Of a DNA stretch of 64,000 nt, positions 16,699 to 25,416 are shown one piece after another. The notes beneath the pieces are model-generated. The model saw only the letters and a list, made by a program, of their open reading frames with translations, did not search any database and was not told the origin of the DNA. Each line of letters opens with the position of its first letter. Position 1 is the stretch's first letter. A program made the position numbers and the translations under genes. The DNA is from an uncultured Sulfurovum sp. (GTDB lineage Bacteria > Campylobacterota > Campylobacteria > Campylobacterales > Sulfurovaceae): contig CAJXJN010000003.1 of assembly GCA_913055205.1 (NCBI GenBank), forward strand, positions 1-64,000. Direction: 5' to 3'.

Positions 16699-18333
16699 AT
16701 GAAACTAAACAAGATTGAAAGAGTCAAAACTGCCTTCTCTCCTTATGATTTTCGTAGTAAATTAAAGTTACTTGACTTTACGGATTTGAGTGAAGAGGAG
16801 CGTTTTTACCTTAAAAACTACGGTATCTACAATAGCAAACTGCAGCCTGAAAGGTTTATGCTTCGTATCCGTATCGCAGGTGGAAGGATAGATACAGATA
16901 AACTCCACTTTATTGCAGAGATCACCCGAAAATATCATTTAGAACTGCTCCTTACCGCACGTGCTCAGATAGAGTTACATGCACTAAGTGCCAAAAATAT
17001 TCTGGAAGTGTGGGAACTTTTACTGGAGGAGGGGATCAGTACACTTCAGACACTGACGGATAATTTTCGTAATATCGTTACCGATCCTTATGATGGCAGG
17101 GATGAACGCAGTCAAATAGAAGTCTATCCGCTTATTGTCCAGATGCAGAATATTTTTCTGGGACACAAAGAGTGGATGGGGATGCTTCCTCGAAAGTTCA
17201 ATACAGCGATCTGCGGTACCGGGTTGAGTCATGTACACTTTTTTGGAAATGATCTCTTTTTTGGTCTTGCCCGTAAAGAAGATGTATGGGGATTCAATCT
17301 CTACCTTGGAGGGAAAAATTCAGAAGTAGCAAAAGATGCGGATATCTTTGTAACACCTGGTGAAGTACCTGCAATGTTTGAAGCAGTCGGAAGGGCATAT
17401 ATGAAATATGGGCTGAGGGGAAGCAGGTCAAAGACGCGGCTTTTTCATCTGCTAACAGAAATCGGTATGGATGCATTTGTGGAAAAAATAGCCGAATTTT
17501 ATCCGAAAGAGATTGTAAAAAAGGGTGAGTTTCAGATAATCAAGGCACCTTTTTCAGATTTTCAGGAACTTAAAAAGCAGATATTCGGTTACTGTTATCA
17601 AAGCAACTTCGGCAAAATAGACGCTGCTTCACTACTGAAAGTTGTCCACTATGCAAAGGAGCAGAACATTGAGATAAGAGTCGGGATCGACCAAAACCTC
17701 TATTTTTTAGGATTTAAGGAGAAGAATAACCCTTTCAAGCGTATCAACGGTGCTTCACATATCACTGCATGTGCGGGAAGTCACTACTGTGCACTCTCTC
17801 TTTGGGATATCAAAGCAGAAACTGCATATCTGCCTTTAGAGAAGATCGAAGCAGATCATATACAAGTGGGTTTCAGTGGCTGTCTGAAAGGCTGCGGCAG
17901 ACACCATCATGTGGATATCGGCCTGGTGGGTCTTCGTACCAATCTTTTCGGAGAGACACAAAAAGCTGCCAGAGTTTTTCTGGGTGGGAACTACAGTAAA
18001 GGTGAGTGTACCGCCAGACTGATCTTTCCCGCTGTACCGCTCGTGCATCTAAAAGGTTTGATCGAAGTGATCATAGAGGAGTTTGAAGTAAGTGGTGAGA
18101 GAGATTTCGAATGTTTTAGTCAGAACTGTTTAAATCCACTCAGCAGTGGTTTTGTGATGTTATGGTTTTTGTCAAAACTCTATTTAAACGTGAAGATCAC
18201 TTTGGAAGCATTGTCAGAAGAAGCGCTTTACCAAAAACTTTCAGCACTACCTGGTTTTCCGGAATTGGAGAAAGATGAGAATTATTTAAAAAGCATCAAT
18301 GTGATGAAACATGTACTTTGGGATGATAAATAG
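16699..18333 (+). CDS. Siroheme- and Fe-S-containing nitrite/sulfite reductase
   Basis: A 544-aa ferredoxin-type reductase with two ferrodoxin-like half-domains and the siroheme-4Fe-4S ligand set: C-x5-C in ACAGSHYC (about 361-367) and C-x3-C in SGCLKGCGRHHH (about 395-399). An NFRNIVTDPYDGRDE segment lies in the N-terminal half. It reduces nitrite to ammonia or sulfite to sulfide by six electrons. Which is the physiological substrate is open, but nap genes and siroheme genes in the same window make nitrite plausible. No partner ferredoxin is adjacent. Confidence 0.87.
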   Translation: MKLNKIERVKTAFSPYDFRSKLKLLDFTDLSEEERFYLKNYGIYNSKLQPERFMLRIRIAGGRIDTDKLHFIAEITRKYHLELLLTARAQIELHALSAKNILEVWELLLEEGISTLQTLTDNFRNIVTDPYDGRDERSQIEVYPLIVQMQNIFLGHKEWMGMLPRKFNTAICGTGLSHVHFFGNDLFFGLARKEDVWGFNLYLGGKNSEVAKDADIFVTPGEVPAMFEAVGRAYMKYGLRGSRSKTRLFHLLTEIGMDAFVEKIAEFYPKEIVKKGEFQIIKAPFSDFQELKKQIFGYCYQSNFGKIDAASLLKVVHYAKEQNIEIRVGIDQNLYFLGFKEKNNPFKRINGASHITACAGSHYCALSLWDIKAETAYLPLEKIEADHIQVGFSGCLKGCGRHHHVDIGLVGLRTNLFGETQKAARVFLGGNYSKGECTARLIFPAVPLVHLKGLIEVIIEEFEVSGERDFECFSQNCLNPLSSGFVMLWFLSKLYLNVKITLEALSEEALYQKLSALPGFPELEKDENYLKSINVMKHVLWDDK

Positions 18334-18334
18334 A

Positions 18335-18388
18335 TCATTCATACTTTCTGAACTGTTCCAGCCATTTCTTATCTTCTTCCTTAAGAAA
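18335..18388 (-). pseudogene. C-terminal fragment of a paralogue of the 71-aa protein at 19388
   Basis: Minus-strand reading gives KEEDKKWLEQFRKYE and a stop, almost identical to the C-terminus of the intact 71-aa protein (SEEDKAWLEQFKKYE, 19388-19603). An in-frame TAA lies immediately upstream, so no complete gene is left. It begins two bases after the stop of the siroheme reductase gene. The outer-membrane gene sits between fragment and intact copy, which points to an old tandem duplication. Confidence 0.75.
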
Positions 18389-18417
18389 TTAAAATTAAAT
18401 TTTACGTAAAGAAAAGT

Positions 18418-18450
18418 AAACACTCCGGCCTTTCGGCCATATGAGTGTTT
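18418..18450 (-). terminator. Terminator of the outer-membrane protein gene
   Basis: AAACACT...GGCC-TTTC-GGCC...AGTGTTT forms a two-part hairpin seven bases beyond the stop of the minus-strand barrel gene. On that strand it is followed by a U-rich run. Confidence 0.75.
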
Positions 18451-18456
18451 TGAAGA

Positions 18457-19188
18457 TTAGAAACGATAGCTCAGACCCACAGTAAGCATGTGAGCGTTGT
18501 ATTCGATTTTTCCTGTATCAGGGTCATTATTCGGGTCCAACTGCCAAGTGTCGTCTCCATAGTCACTATAGCGGTACTGGATGCGGGCATGGAGGTTATC
18601 ATCGATCTTCTTTTCAACCCCTGCTCCAAGTGTCCAGCCTGTAAGGGTTGCATCATGGTCATCTGATGAACCCCAACTAGTAAATCCATGTGACTCAACT
18701 CTTGCCCATGCGACACCTCCGGTGATATAAGGCATATAATCCCCCATATCCTTTCCTGCTCTCAGCCTGAGTGAAGCATCCCATTTTTGTTCAACTTTTG
18801 CTCCCCATGACCATTGCTCTCCATCTATTCCCTCATTTTCTGTAATGGTGTCATCTGCTGATACATAGTTCCATTCTCCCTCTATACCGAGAATAATATC
18901 ATTATTGACCCGCCAGTTATAGCCGGCAAAGATACCGCCTGTGAATCCATCTACATTAAAGCCATTGAGAGAATATGCTTCGCTTCCATCTCTCCAATAA
19001 GAACTTACATCTGCATCTCCCCAGATATATCCTGCCTGTAGACCTACATAAGGTCCGGCCCACGCATCTGCCACCGGAGCAATTACGACTTCAGCTACCG
19101 GCTCGACTATTGGTTCTATATCCCCACCTGCCATTGCGAATGCACTCATTGCCAAAACCGCTGTTACTGAAAGACTAAACTTTTTCAT
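18457..19188 (-). CDS. Outer-membrane beta-barrel protein
   Basis: A 243-aa protein with a Sec signal (MKKFSLSVTAVLAMSAFAMA), a Pro/Val-rich spacer (EPIVEPVAEVVIAPVADAW) and then GPYVGLQAGYIWGDA, typical of the OmpA-like/opacity 8-strand barrel family. Alternating hydrophobic strands run to a C-terminal aromatic (..VGLSYRF), the usual recognition signal for barrel insertion. Specific function is unknown. AAGGAG precedes its ATG and a strong terminator follows. Confidence 0.88.
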   Translation of the reverse strand: MKKFSLSVTAVLAMSAFAMAGGDIEPIVEPVAEVVIAPVADAWAGPYVGLQAGYIWGDADVSSYWRDGSEAYSLNGFNVDGFTGGIFAGYNWRVNNDIILGIEGEWNYVSADDTITENEGIDGEQWSWGAKVEQKWDASLRLRAGKDMGDYMPYITGGVAWARVESHGFTSWGSSDDHDATLTGWTLGAGVEKKIDDNLHARIQYRYSDYGDDTWQLDPNNDPDTGKIEYNAHMLTVGLSYRF

Positions 19189-19387
19189 AATTAACTCCTT
19201 TTTTACTGTTTAATTACAATATCCATAGTAACATATACAATCTAAATTATTTCTTTGACTATAATAATTTTATAAAAAAATGTTATAATATGCCTTTTCT
19301 ATCAAAAAAGAAGTTAAATACAACATTTTTAAATTACTCTATTTGAGTCTGTGCGGTCAGTATTGGCTATTTGTTCCTTTTGACAGC

Positions 19388-19603
19388 TTATTCATACTTT
19401 TTAAACTGCTCCAGCCATGCCTTGTCTTCTTCACTGAGCTTTCCTACTTTTTCAAGCAGTTTTTTCTTTGTAGAGATGAGGTCATCTATTTCCAAGTATG
19501 CTAAAAGGGCAGGATTGATTGTCGGTTCTTCCCTGCCATAAGAGATAAGTTTTTCAATATCTGCAAGTAATTCTTCTTTTGAATGTTCATTTTCTTTATT
19601 CAT
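19388..19603 (-). CDS. Small helical hypothetical protein
   Basis: A 71-aa charged, helical protein (start NKENEHSKEELLADIEK) with no Cys and no TM segment. I do not recognise the family. A decayed copy of its C-terminus lies about 1 kb away at 18335-18388 on the same strand, which supports the frame as a real gene. Confidence 0.7.
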   Translation of the reverse strand: MNKENEHSKEELLADIEKLISYGREEPTINPALLAYLEIDDLISTKKKLLEKVGKLSEEDKAWLEQFKKYE

Positions 19604-19682
19604 TCTGTTATACTAGCGAAAAAGAAATAAAATCTTCGGAAGTTCCCGATTCCGAATTAAAAAGAAATAATAAAGGATACCC

Positions 19683-20150
19683 ATGCTAGAAGTAGGAGCA
19701 CAGGCACCGGATTTTTGTCTGCCAAACCAAGATGAAGAAGAGATCTGTCTTAGAGATATAAAAGGACGCTGGATAGTGCTTTATTTTTATCCAAAAGACA
19801 ATACTCCAGGATGTACCACAGAGGCTTGTGATTTTACAGCAGCACTTCCAAATTTTGAAGATCTGAATGCTATTGTTTTGGGTGTCAGTCCGGACAGCCC
19901 TCAAAAACATAGAAATTTCATAGAGAAAAAAGACCTTAAAATCACACTGCTTGCAGATGAAGATAAGTCACTGTGTAATGCTTTTGGTGTATGGCAACTT
20001 AAAAAGTTTATGGGCAAAGAGTATATGGGGGTAGTCAGAAGTACCTTTATTATTGACCCGGATGGAAAAGTGGCTGCTGTATGGCAAAAAGTGAGAGTAA
20101 AAGGTCATGTGGATGAGGTGAAATCTAAACTTGAAGAGTTACAAGGATAA
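19683..20150 (+). CDS. bcp: Peroxiredoxin, Bcp/PrxQ type
   Basis: A 155-aa thiol peroxidase. The peroxidatic Cys is in DNTPGCTTEACDF (about residue 43), with a second Cys five residues later as in PrxQ/Bcp proteins with an intramolecular disulfide. The PGCTTEAC motif and the GKVAAVWQKVRVKGHVDEV ending are typical. It reduces hydroperoxides using thioredoxin. Confidence 0.94.
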   Translation: MLEVGAQAPDFCLPNQDEEEICLRDIKGRWIVLYFYPKDNTPGCTTEACDFTAALPNFEDLNAIVLGVSPDSPQKHRNFIEKKDLKITLLADEDKSLCNAFGVWQLKKFMGKEYMGVVRSTFIIDPDGKVAAVWQKVRVKGHVDEVKSKLEELQG

Positions 20151-20258
20151 TACGATCCAGGGGGGAGAGTAATTACCCTCCATTATAAATTGAACCAGTT
20201 GATTAACAATCTGAAATAAGAGTATAATGAAAGAGAAGATTATGAAGGAGGTTTTTTT

Positions 20259-20489
20259 ATGGAATATCACAGTAAATTGTCTAACAGAAGGAGAGCCTCA
20301 GTTGTGAAACCGCTTTTTTATCTTCTGATAGAAGGTATTATATTGGTAAGTTTGTGCTGGTTTGTCTCTTTTTTACATATTTTGCTTTTAACTATACTGG
20401 TTTGCCTTGCAGCAATATATTTCTTTGTTACTTCTTCCTTATCACGATACAATAAAATAAAAAAGCGTCAAAAATATTATAAGCGTTAA
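20259..20489 (+). CDS. Small two-TM hypothetical protein
   Basis: A 76-aa protein with a strong ribosome site (GAAGGAGG) before ATG. A basic N-terminus is followed by two adjacent hydrophobic segments (about 19-40 and 42-60) and a very basic tail (RYNKIKKRQKYYKR). It stands alone between bcp and rpsB. Function is unknown. Confidence 0.7.
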   Translation: MEYHSKLSNRRRASVVKPLFYLLIEGIILVSLCWFVSFLHILLLTILVCLAAIYFFVTSSLSRYNKIKKRQKYYKR

Positions 20490-20511
20490 CTTTTTACATT
20501 TATAGATGTGT

Positions 20512-20535
20512 GCGTGTGCTTGATACGCTTTTTTC
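20512..20535 (+). terminator. Possible terminator before rpsB
   Basis: GCGT, a 9-nt loop, ACGC, then TTTTTTC, downstream of the small membrane protein gene. The stem is only 4 bp, so confidence is modest. Confidence 0.4.
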
Positions 20536-20580
20536 TGTTTCCTAGAGATATCTATTTTATCTATTTTTAAACATCACTTC

Positions 20581-20596
20581 GGTATAATCGCGTTCC
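20581..20596 (+). promoter_or_regulatory. rpsB promoter GGTATAATCGCGTTCC
   Basis: An extended -10 (TATAAT) directly followed by a GC-rich discriminator TCGCGTT. Nearly the same 16-mer precedes rpsP (54998) and a shorter version precedes ffh (53380). GC-rich discriminators are characteristic of promoters under stringent (ppGpp) control. Confidence 0.65.
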
Positions 20597-20736
20597 TTAT
20601 TTCTATTTGAAATCCGGAAATACTCATGTAGTTATTCCTTGAAAGGTTGCACGTTGTGTGTTTAGGGCTACAGAGGACCAAACCTAGTTGAAGTGAAAAC
20701 TTCCAATATATAAATGACTTATACCAAGGAGACAAA
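20597..20736 (+). other. rpsB 5' leader
   Basis: An untranslated leader of about 140 nt lies between the -10 box and the ATG, longer than needed for a ribosome site. It contains a GAAGT-GAAA-ACTTC hairpin at about 20690-20703 and a GGTT..AACC pairing upstream of it. S2 autoregulates through an rpsB leader in other proteobacteria; whether this one does is not shown by the sequence. Confidence 0.4.
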
Positions 20737-21750
20737 ATGGTAACAATGAAAGACTTACTCGAATGTGGTGTACACTTCGGGCACCAAACAAGAAGATGGA
20801 ATCCAAAAATGAAGAAATTCATTTTCGGTGCAAGAAAAAACATATATATTATCGACCTTCAAAAAACGCTTAGATATTTCAAGTATACATACAATGTAGT
20901 AAGAGATGCAGCAGCTGAAGGACAAACAGTACTTTTCGTAGGTACTAAAAAACAAGCTAGATCAGCAGTGAAAGAGCATGCAGAGAGATGTGGTATGCCT
21001 TACGTTGCTACAAGATGGTTAGGCGGTATGTTAACAAACTACCCAACAATGAAAAAATCTATCAGAAAACTTGAAATCATCGAGCAAATGGAAGAGACTG
21101 GTCAACTTGATATGCTTACAAAAAAAGAAGCATTGATGCTTTTAAGAAAAAAAGAGAAATTAAGCTCATATCTTGAAGGTTTCAGACACATGAAAAAACT
21201 TCCGGATATGATGTTTGTTGTCGATGCTGTTAAAGAGCATATCGCTGTTAAAGAAGCAAGAAGACTTGGTATGAAAGTAGTTGCACCACTTGATACAAAC
21301 TGTGATCCGGATGTAATCGACTACCCAATCCCGGGAAATGATGATGCTATCCGTTCAATCAACCTTTTCTGTAAAGAGATGGCTGAAGCGATCATTGAAG
21401 GTAAAGCAGCATATGATGAAACACAAGGGAAAGAGGTAGAAGAGGTTGTGACAAGCGAGGAAGTGGCAGAAGTTATGGCTGAAGCAGCATCTGAAGAAGA
21501 AGTAGCAGCACTTGCAGAAGAAAAAGCAGCTCCTGCTCCTAAAACTGAAGCTAAAAAAGGTGATGATCTTACTAAAATTGCAGGTGTTGGTAAAGTATAC
21601 CAGGGAAAACTCAACGATGAAGGTTTCTATACTTATGCAGACGTAGCAAACATGACTGAAGCTCAAATCCAAGTGATGGAAGAGAAGTATAGTTTTAAAG
21701 GTGACTTTAAAGACGTTGTAGCATCTGCAAAAGAATTGGCGGAGGCGTAA
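20737..21750 (+). CDS. rpsB: 30S ribosomal protein S2 with C-terminal extension
   Basis: A 337-aa protein; S2 is normally about 230-270 aa. Residues 1-230 are a standard S2 ([50 protein letters not shown]). A Glu/Ala-rich linker follows (about 228-275), then a helix-hairpin-helix-like unit with [17 protein letters not shown] (about 279-295) and a further helical tail. Such HhH units usually bind nucleic acids non-specifically. It is co-transcribed with tsf two bases downstream. Confidence 0.96.
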   Translation: MVTMKDLLECGVHFGHQTRRWNPKMKKFIFGARKNIYIIDLQKTLRYFKYTYNVVRDAAAEGQTVLFVGTKKQARSAVKEHAERCGMPYVATRWLGGMLTNYPTMKKSIRKLEIIEQMEETGQLDMLTKKEALMLLRKKEKLSSYLEGFRHMKKLPDMMFVVDAVKEHIAVKEARRLGMKVVAPLDTNCDPDVIDYPIPGNDDAIRSINLFCKEMAEAIIEGKAAYDETQGKEVEEVVTSEEVAEVMAEAASEEEVAALAEEKAAPAPKTEAKKGDDLTKIAGVGKVYQGKLNDEGFYTYADVANMTEAQIQVMEEKYSFKGDFKDVVASAKELAEA

Positions 21751-21752
21751 TC

Positions 21753-22814
21753 ATGGCAAACTTTGGACCTAAAGACATTAAAAAACTCAGAGAGATGACT
21801 GATGCAGGAATGATGGACTGTAAAAAAGCACTCACTGCAGCTGATGGAGATATGGACAAAGCTGTTGAGTGGCTCAGAGACCAAGGTCTTGGAGCAGCTG
21901 CCAAAAAAGCCGGTAAAGTAGCAGCGGAAGGTGCTATCGCTGTTAAAGTTGAAGGTCATAAAGCAATGATCGTTGAGATCAATTCACAAACAGACTTCGT
22001 TGCACAGAATGACAAATTCAAAGCAGTGATGGATGAAGTTGTAAATCATGCATTTGATAATGAGCTGGCTGATGCAGAAGCAATTAACGCATCAGAGATC
22101 AATGGTCAATCATTTTCAGATTATCTCTCTTTGCAGATCGCTACTATCGGTGAGAACCTTGTAGTAAGAAGAGCAGCATTGATCGTAGGTGATGAAACAA
22201 CAGCGGTAAACGGTTATGTGCATTCAAACGGTCAAAACGGTGTGATCATCGCTGCAAAATGTGATTCTGAAAAAACAGCTGATGCAATGACACCTGTACT
22301 TAGAGAAGTTGCAATGCACGCAGCAGCAATGGCACCGTCAACTCTTTCTTATAAAGATTTTGATCCTGCTTATGTAGCAGAAGAAACTAAAGGAAGAATC
22401 GTTGCTATTGAAAAAGAGAACGAAGAACTTAGCAGACTTGGCAAGACACTTAAAAATATTCCTCAGTACATCTCTATGAGCCAATTGACTGAAGAGGTTA
22501 TGGCTGAAGCTGAAGCTGTACTCAAAGAAGAGCTTAAAGCTGAAGGTAAACCTGAGAAGATCTGGGACAGAATTCTTCCGGGTAAGATCGCTAGATTTAT
22601 TTCTGACAACACAACACTGGATCAAGAGCAATGTCTCCTTGACCAAAAATTCGTAATGGATGACAGCAAAACAGTTGCTGAATATATCCAGGAGAAAGCC
22701 AAAGCAGCTGGTGGATCAGCTGAGATCATCACTTTTGTAAGACTCGAAGTGGGTGAAGGTATCGAAGTTGAAGAAGAAGACTTCGCTGCTGAAGTTGCCA
22801 AACAAATGGCATAA
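21753..22814 (+). CDS. tsf: Elongation factor Ts
   Basis: A 353-aa nucleotide-exchange factor for EF-Tu. It has the N-terminal UBA-like motif (LREMTDAGMMDCKKAL) and the signature VEINSQTDFVAQN near residue 72. The length is at the long end for the family, with a complete core and C-terminal module. It follows rpsB in the usual order. Confidence 0.97.
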   Translation: MANFGPKDIKKLREMTDAGMMDCKKALTAADGDMDKAVEWLRDQGLGAAAKKAGKVAAEGAIAVKVEGHKAMIVEINSQTDFVAQNDKFKAVMDEVVNHAFDNELADAEAINASEINGQSFSDYLSLQIATIGENLVVRRAALIVGDETTAVNGYVHSNGQNGVIIAAKCDSEKTADAMTPVLREVAMHAAAMAPSTLSYKDFDPAYVAEETKGRIVAIEKENEELSRLGKTLKNIPQYISMSQLTEEVMAEAEAVLKEELKAEGKPEKIWDRILPGKIARFISDNTTLDQEQCLLDQKFVMDDSKTVAEYIQEKAKAAGGSAEIITFVRLEVGEGIEVEEEDFAAEVAKQMA

Positions 22815-22829
22815 ACAAGAAGCGTAAAG

Positions 22830-22853
22830 CAAACAACAACTGCCTGTTGTTTG
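22830..22853 (+). other. Hairpin downstream of tsf
   Basis: CAAACAACA-actgcc-TGTTGTTTG forms a perfect 9-bp stem 15 bp after the tsf stop, with outer AAAGC/GCTTT able to extend it. No T-run follows; the T-run terminator comes about 50 bp later. Confidence 0.55.
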
Positions 22854-22900
22854 TAGCTTTGAAACCTAAACAGCCGGAACAAAGTAAAGCTGTGCAGGAA

Positions 22901-22920
22901 GCTCCTTTTGGAGTCTTTTT
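22901..22920 (+). terminator. Terminator of the rpsB-tsf operon
   Basis: A CTCC-TTTT-GGAG stem followed by TCTTTTT. It is short but has a good T-run and correct placement after tsf. Confidence 0.6.
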
Positions 22921-22995
22921 GAATTAAAATCTTTTATTCCCCTCTTCCTATCTTTTTTATGTTAAAATATGCAAAATATTTTAAAGGCTCTATGC

Positions 22996-23646
22996 ATGTC
23001 TCAACCCCTATTGGTAGCTAGAAATCTTTCTCATAGTTTTGATTATCCTCTTTTTACACATATAGACTTTAGCATAAACCCTGCCCAGAGTGTAGCCATT
23101 GTAGGGCGAAGTGGATCCGGGAAATCAACACTTTTACATATATTTTCTACTTTTATGAAACCCAACGAGGGGGAAGTAACGCTCTTGAACCATGATCTTT
23201 ACACACTGAGTGATGAAGCCATAGAGTCAGTGCGTCGTTATGATGTAGGGATCATTTTTCAGTTCCATTATCTTTTTAAAGGGATGAGTGCTCTAGAGAA
23301 CATCAGTGTAGCTACGATACTTTCCGGTGAAGAGATAGATTACAGTATTCTGAAAAAACTGGAGATAGAACATTTAATAGAGCATAAGACATCAGAGCTG
23401 TCAGGAGGAGAGCAGCAAAGGTTTTCTATTGCCAGAGTGTTGAGTAAAAAACCCAGGATCATCTTTGCAGATGAGCCTACAGGAAATCTTGACAAAGAAA
23501 CCGCTGAGCTTGTTATGGATGTGTTGTTGGATTATATCAGGGAGAATGCTGCGGCATTAGTCCTTGTAACACATGATGAAAGCATGGCTGTACGCTGTGA
23601 TATGATGTATAGGCTGGAAGATAAGGTTTTAAAGGAAGAAGTATGA
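22996..23646 (+). CDS. ABC transporter ATP-binding protein, LolD/FtsE-like
   Basis: About 216 aa from the ATG at 22996 (start SQPLLVARNLSHSF); an in-frame ATG at 22969 is possible but adds an atypical leader. Walker A is GRSGSGKS, the signature is LSGGEQQRFSIARVL, Walker B is RIIFADEPTGNLD and a switch His is in LVTHDE. It matches the MacB/LolD/FtsE group that powers extraction of lipoproteins or other envelope work. No permease gene is adjacent. Instead a 44-aa single-TM protein overlaps its stop. Confidence 0.88.
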   Translation: MSQPLLVARNLSHSFDYPLFTHIDFSINPAQSVAIVGRSGSGKSTLLHIFSTFMKPNEGEVTLLNHDLYTLSDEAIESVRRYDVGIIFQFHYLFKGMSALENISVATILSGEEIDYSILKKLEIEHLIEHKTSELSGGEQQRFSIARVLSKKPRIIFADEPTGNLDKETAELVMDVLLDYIRENAAALVLVTHDESMAVRCDMMYRLEDKVLKEEV

Positions 23647-23777
23647 AGATAGATATTATGAATGTACTTTATACCACGACTATGATCATACTTGCTTTTG
23701 TTACAGCGCTTGTTGTAACAAAAACCATCTCTAAATATATTGAAAAGAAGAAAGGATCATCTAAAGATGATGAATAA
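23643..23777 (+). CDS. 44-aa single-TM miniprotein coupled to the LolD-like ATPase
   Basis: The ATG overlaps the stop of the ABC ATPase gene (ATGA). The product is MKIDIMNVLYTTTM, one hydrophobic helix (about residues 9-27) and a polar Lys/Asp-rich tail. The coupling and clean single-pass topology support expression, and the ATG-to-TAA frame is unbroken. It might anchor or regulate the ATPase. Function is unknown. Confidence 0.55.
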   Translation: MKIDIMNVLYTTTMIILAFVTALVVTKTISKYIEKKKGSSKDDE

Positions 23778-23948
23778 TGATTTTTATTATATTCCTCAAA
23801 TATACTTCATATAAACCTTTTACCTCTTACTCTAATAAATGTTGACCTAAATATTTCTTTTATCTCTATTTTCCCTTTTTTTGACATGTTTTTGACATAC
23901 TACATAAGTATAATATAAACGTGTCTATTTATAAAAAGGGGAAGAAAC

Positions 23949-25406
23949 ATGTTAAGATCAATCATATTATCCGGTTTATTGTTGAGTGGTGTCTATACAG
24001 GAGCATTAGAAGATGGGGATGATACTTATAATAAAGGTGATATTAAACAGGCTATTGTGTATTATCAGAAAGCTGCAGATGAAGGGAATGCAAATGCAAT
24101 ATATAATCTTGGTGTCATGAATGCACAGGGTATCTGTGTTAAAAAAGATCTGAAAAAAGGATTGGAATATTACCAAAAAGCAGCACAAATGGGTTATAGA
24201 TCTGCTTTATTGAATCTTGGAACCATGTATGAAGAGGGGAATGGTGTAGAAAAAGATTATCAAAAAGCCATGAAATTATATAGAGAAGCAGCTAATAAAG
24301 GAAGTACAGCCGCACTGAACAATATCGGGATACTTTATCGATTTGGTAAAGGTGTCAAGCAAGATATAGCTGAGGCAATAAAGTGGTATGAAAAAGCTGC
24401 ATCTCAAAACTACGCCCATGCTTTTTATAATATGGCACTGTTGAATTATCATGCCATAGGTGTAGCCGAGAACAAAGCGGAGGCATTGAAACTGTATACA
24501 AAAGGAGCAGAGCTTGGTGATGCAGATTGTCAAAACAATCTTGCCTTTATGTATCGCAATTGTATTGTGGTCAAACAAGATTACACCAAGGCTGTAGAGT
24601 GGTATAAAAAAGCATCCAAGCAGGGGCATGCAATGGCAAAGCATAATTTAGGGCAGATGTATGAAGCCGGTGCAGGAGTACCTAAAGATATAGTCACAGC
24701 AAGAGTATACTACTTGGAAGCAGCACAGGGTGGTGATGCCGATGCACAGTTTAAAGTAGCCAACATGTTTGAGAAAGGAGAGGGTGTCGAGCAGGATATT
24801 CCAGAATCCACACAATGGTACATTAGATCCGCAAACAACGGAAATGATGAAGCACAATTGATTGTGGGTTTTTTCTATGCTACAGGTCAGGGTGGGCTCA
24901 AGAAGGATATCTATAAAGCAATACAGCATTTTACTGCCTCATCAAATGCAGATGCCCAAAAGAATCTTGGAGTGATATACAAAGATGGACTTGGGGTAAA
25001 AAGAGATCTTAATAAAGCCGTTGATTGGTTTAAAAAGGCTGCTTCGCAGGGAAATAGTGATTCTATGTATTCTCTCGGACAGATATATGATAATGCAAAA
25101 GAGTTTAAAGATGCACAGTTTTGGTATAAAAAGGCGGTAAAAGAACAGCATATTCTTGCTCAGGAAAATCTGGCAAGACTCTATGAAACAGGAAGAGGTA
25201 CCAAAAAAGATCTTAAAAAAGCAGTTAGTCTCTATACCCAAGCTGCAAAAAAAGGAAGTTCCTATGCTCAATACTATCTGGCTATGATGTATTATAACGG
25301 CAGAGGCATTACAAAAGACAGAAAAAAAGCAAAAAAATGGATGATGAAGTGTGCGAAACAGGGAGATTCAGACGCAAAAAAATTCCTGGCACAAAATAAA
25401 TTTTAA
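23949..25406 (+). CDS. Sel1-repeat protein
   Basis: A 485-aa protein with a Sec signal (LRSIILSGLLLSGVYTGA) and about a dozen 36-residue Sel1/TPR-like repeats of the type A-x-x-x-L-G-x-M-Y-x-x-G-x-G-V-x-K-D-x-x-K-A. It is predicted to be periplasmic or secreted. Sel1 proteins are helical-solenoid adaptors; in Helicobacter relatives (Hcp proteins) they are Cys-rich and secreted, but here Cys is sparse. GGGGAAG precedes the ATG. Confidence 0.92.
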   Translation: MLRSIILSGLLLSGVYTGALEDGDDTYNKGDIKQAIVYYQKAADEGNANAIYNLGVMNAQGICVKKDLKKGLEYYQKAAQMGYRSALLNLGTMYEEGNGVEKDYQKAMKLYREAANKGSTAALNNIGILYRFGKGVKQDIAEAIKWYEKAASQNYAHAFYNMALLNYHAIGVAENKAEALKLYTKGAELGDADCQNNLAFMYRNCIVVKQDYTKAVEWYKKASKQGHAMAKHNLGQMYEAGAGVPKDIVTARVYYLEAAQGGDADAQFKVANMFEKGEGVEQDIPESTQWYIRSANNGNDEAQLIVGFFYATGQGGLKKDIYKAIQHFTASSNADAQKNLGVIYKDGLGVKRDLNKAVDWFKKAASQGNSDSMYSLGQIYDNAKEFKDAQFWYKKAVKEQHILAQENLARLYETGRGTKKDLKKAVSLYTQAAKKGSSYAQYYLAMMYYNGRGITKDRKKAKKWMMKCAKQGDSDAKKFLAQNKF

Positions 25407-25416
25407 GGAGGTAGCC

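Noticed and set aside
20157-20185. GGGGAGAGTAATTACCCTCC as a bcp terminator
   Set aside because: The stem has a mismatch and no clear T-run follows.
23893-23925. Sigma-70 promoter before the Sel1 gene with two TTGACA words and TATAAT
   Set aside because: The spacings are about 22 and 11 bp, neither near 17, so a -35/-10 pair cannot be assigned; the TATAAT alone may still work.
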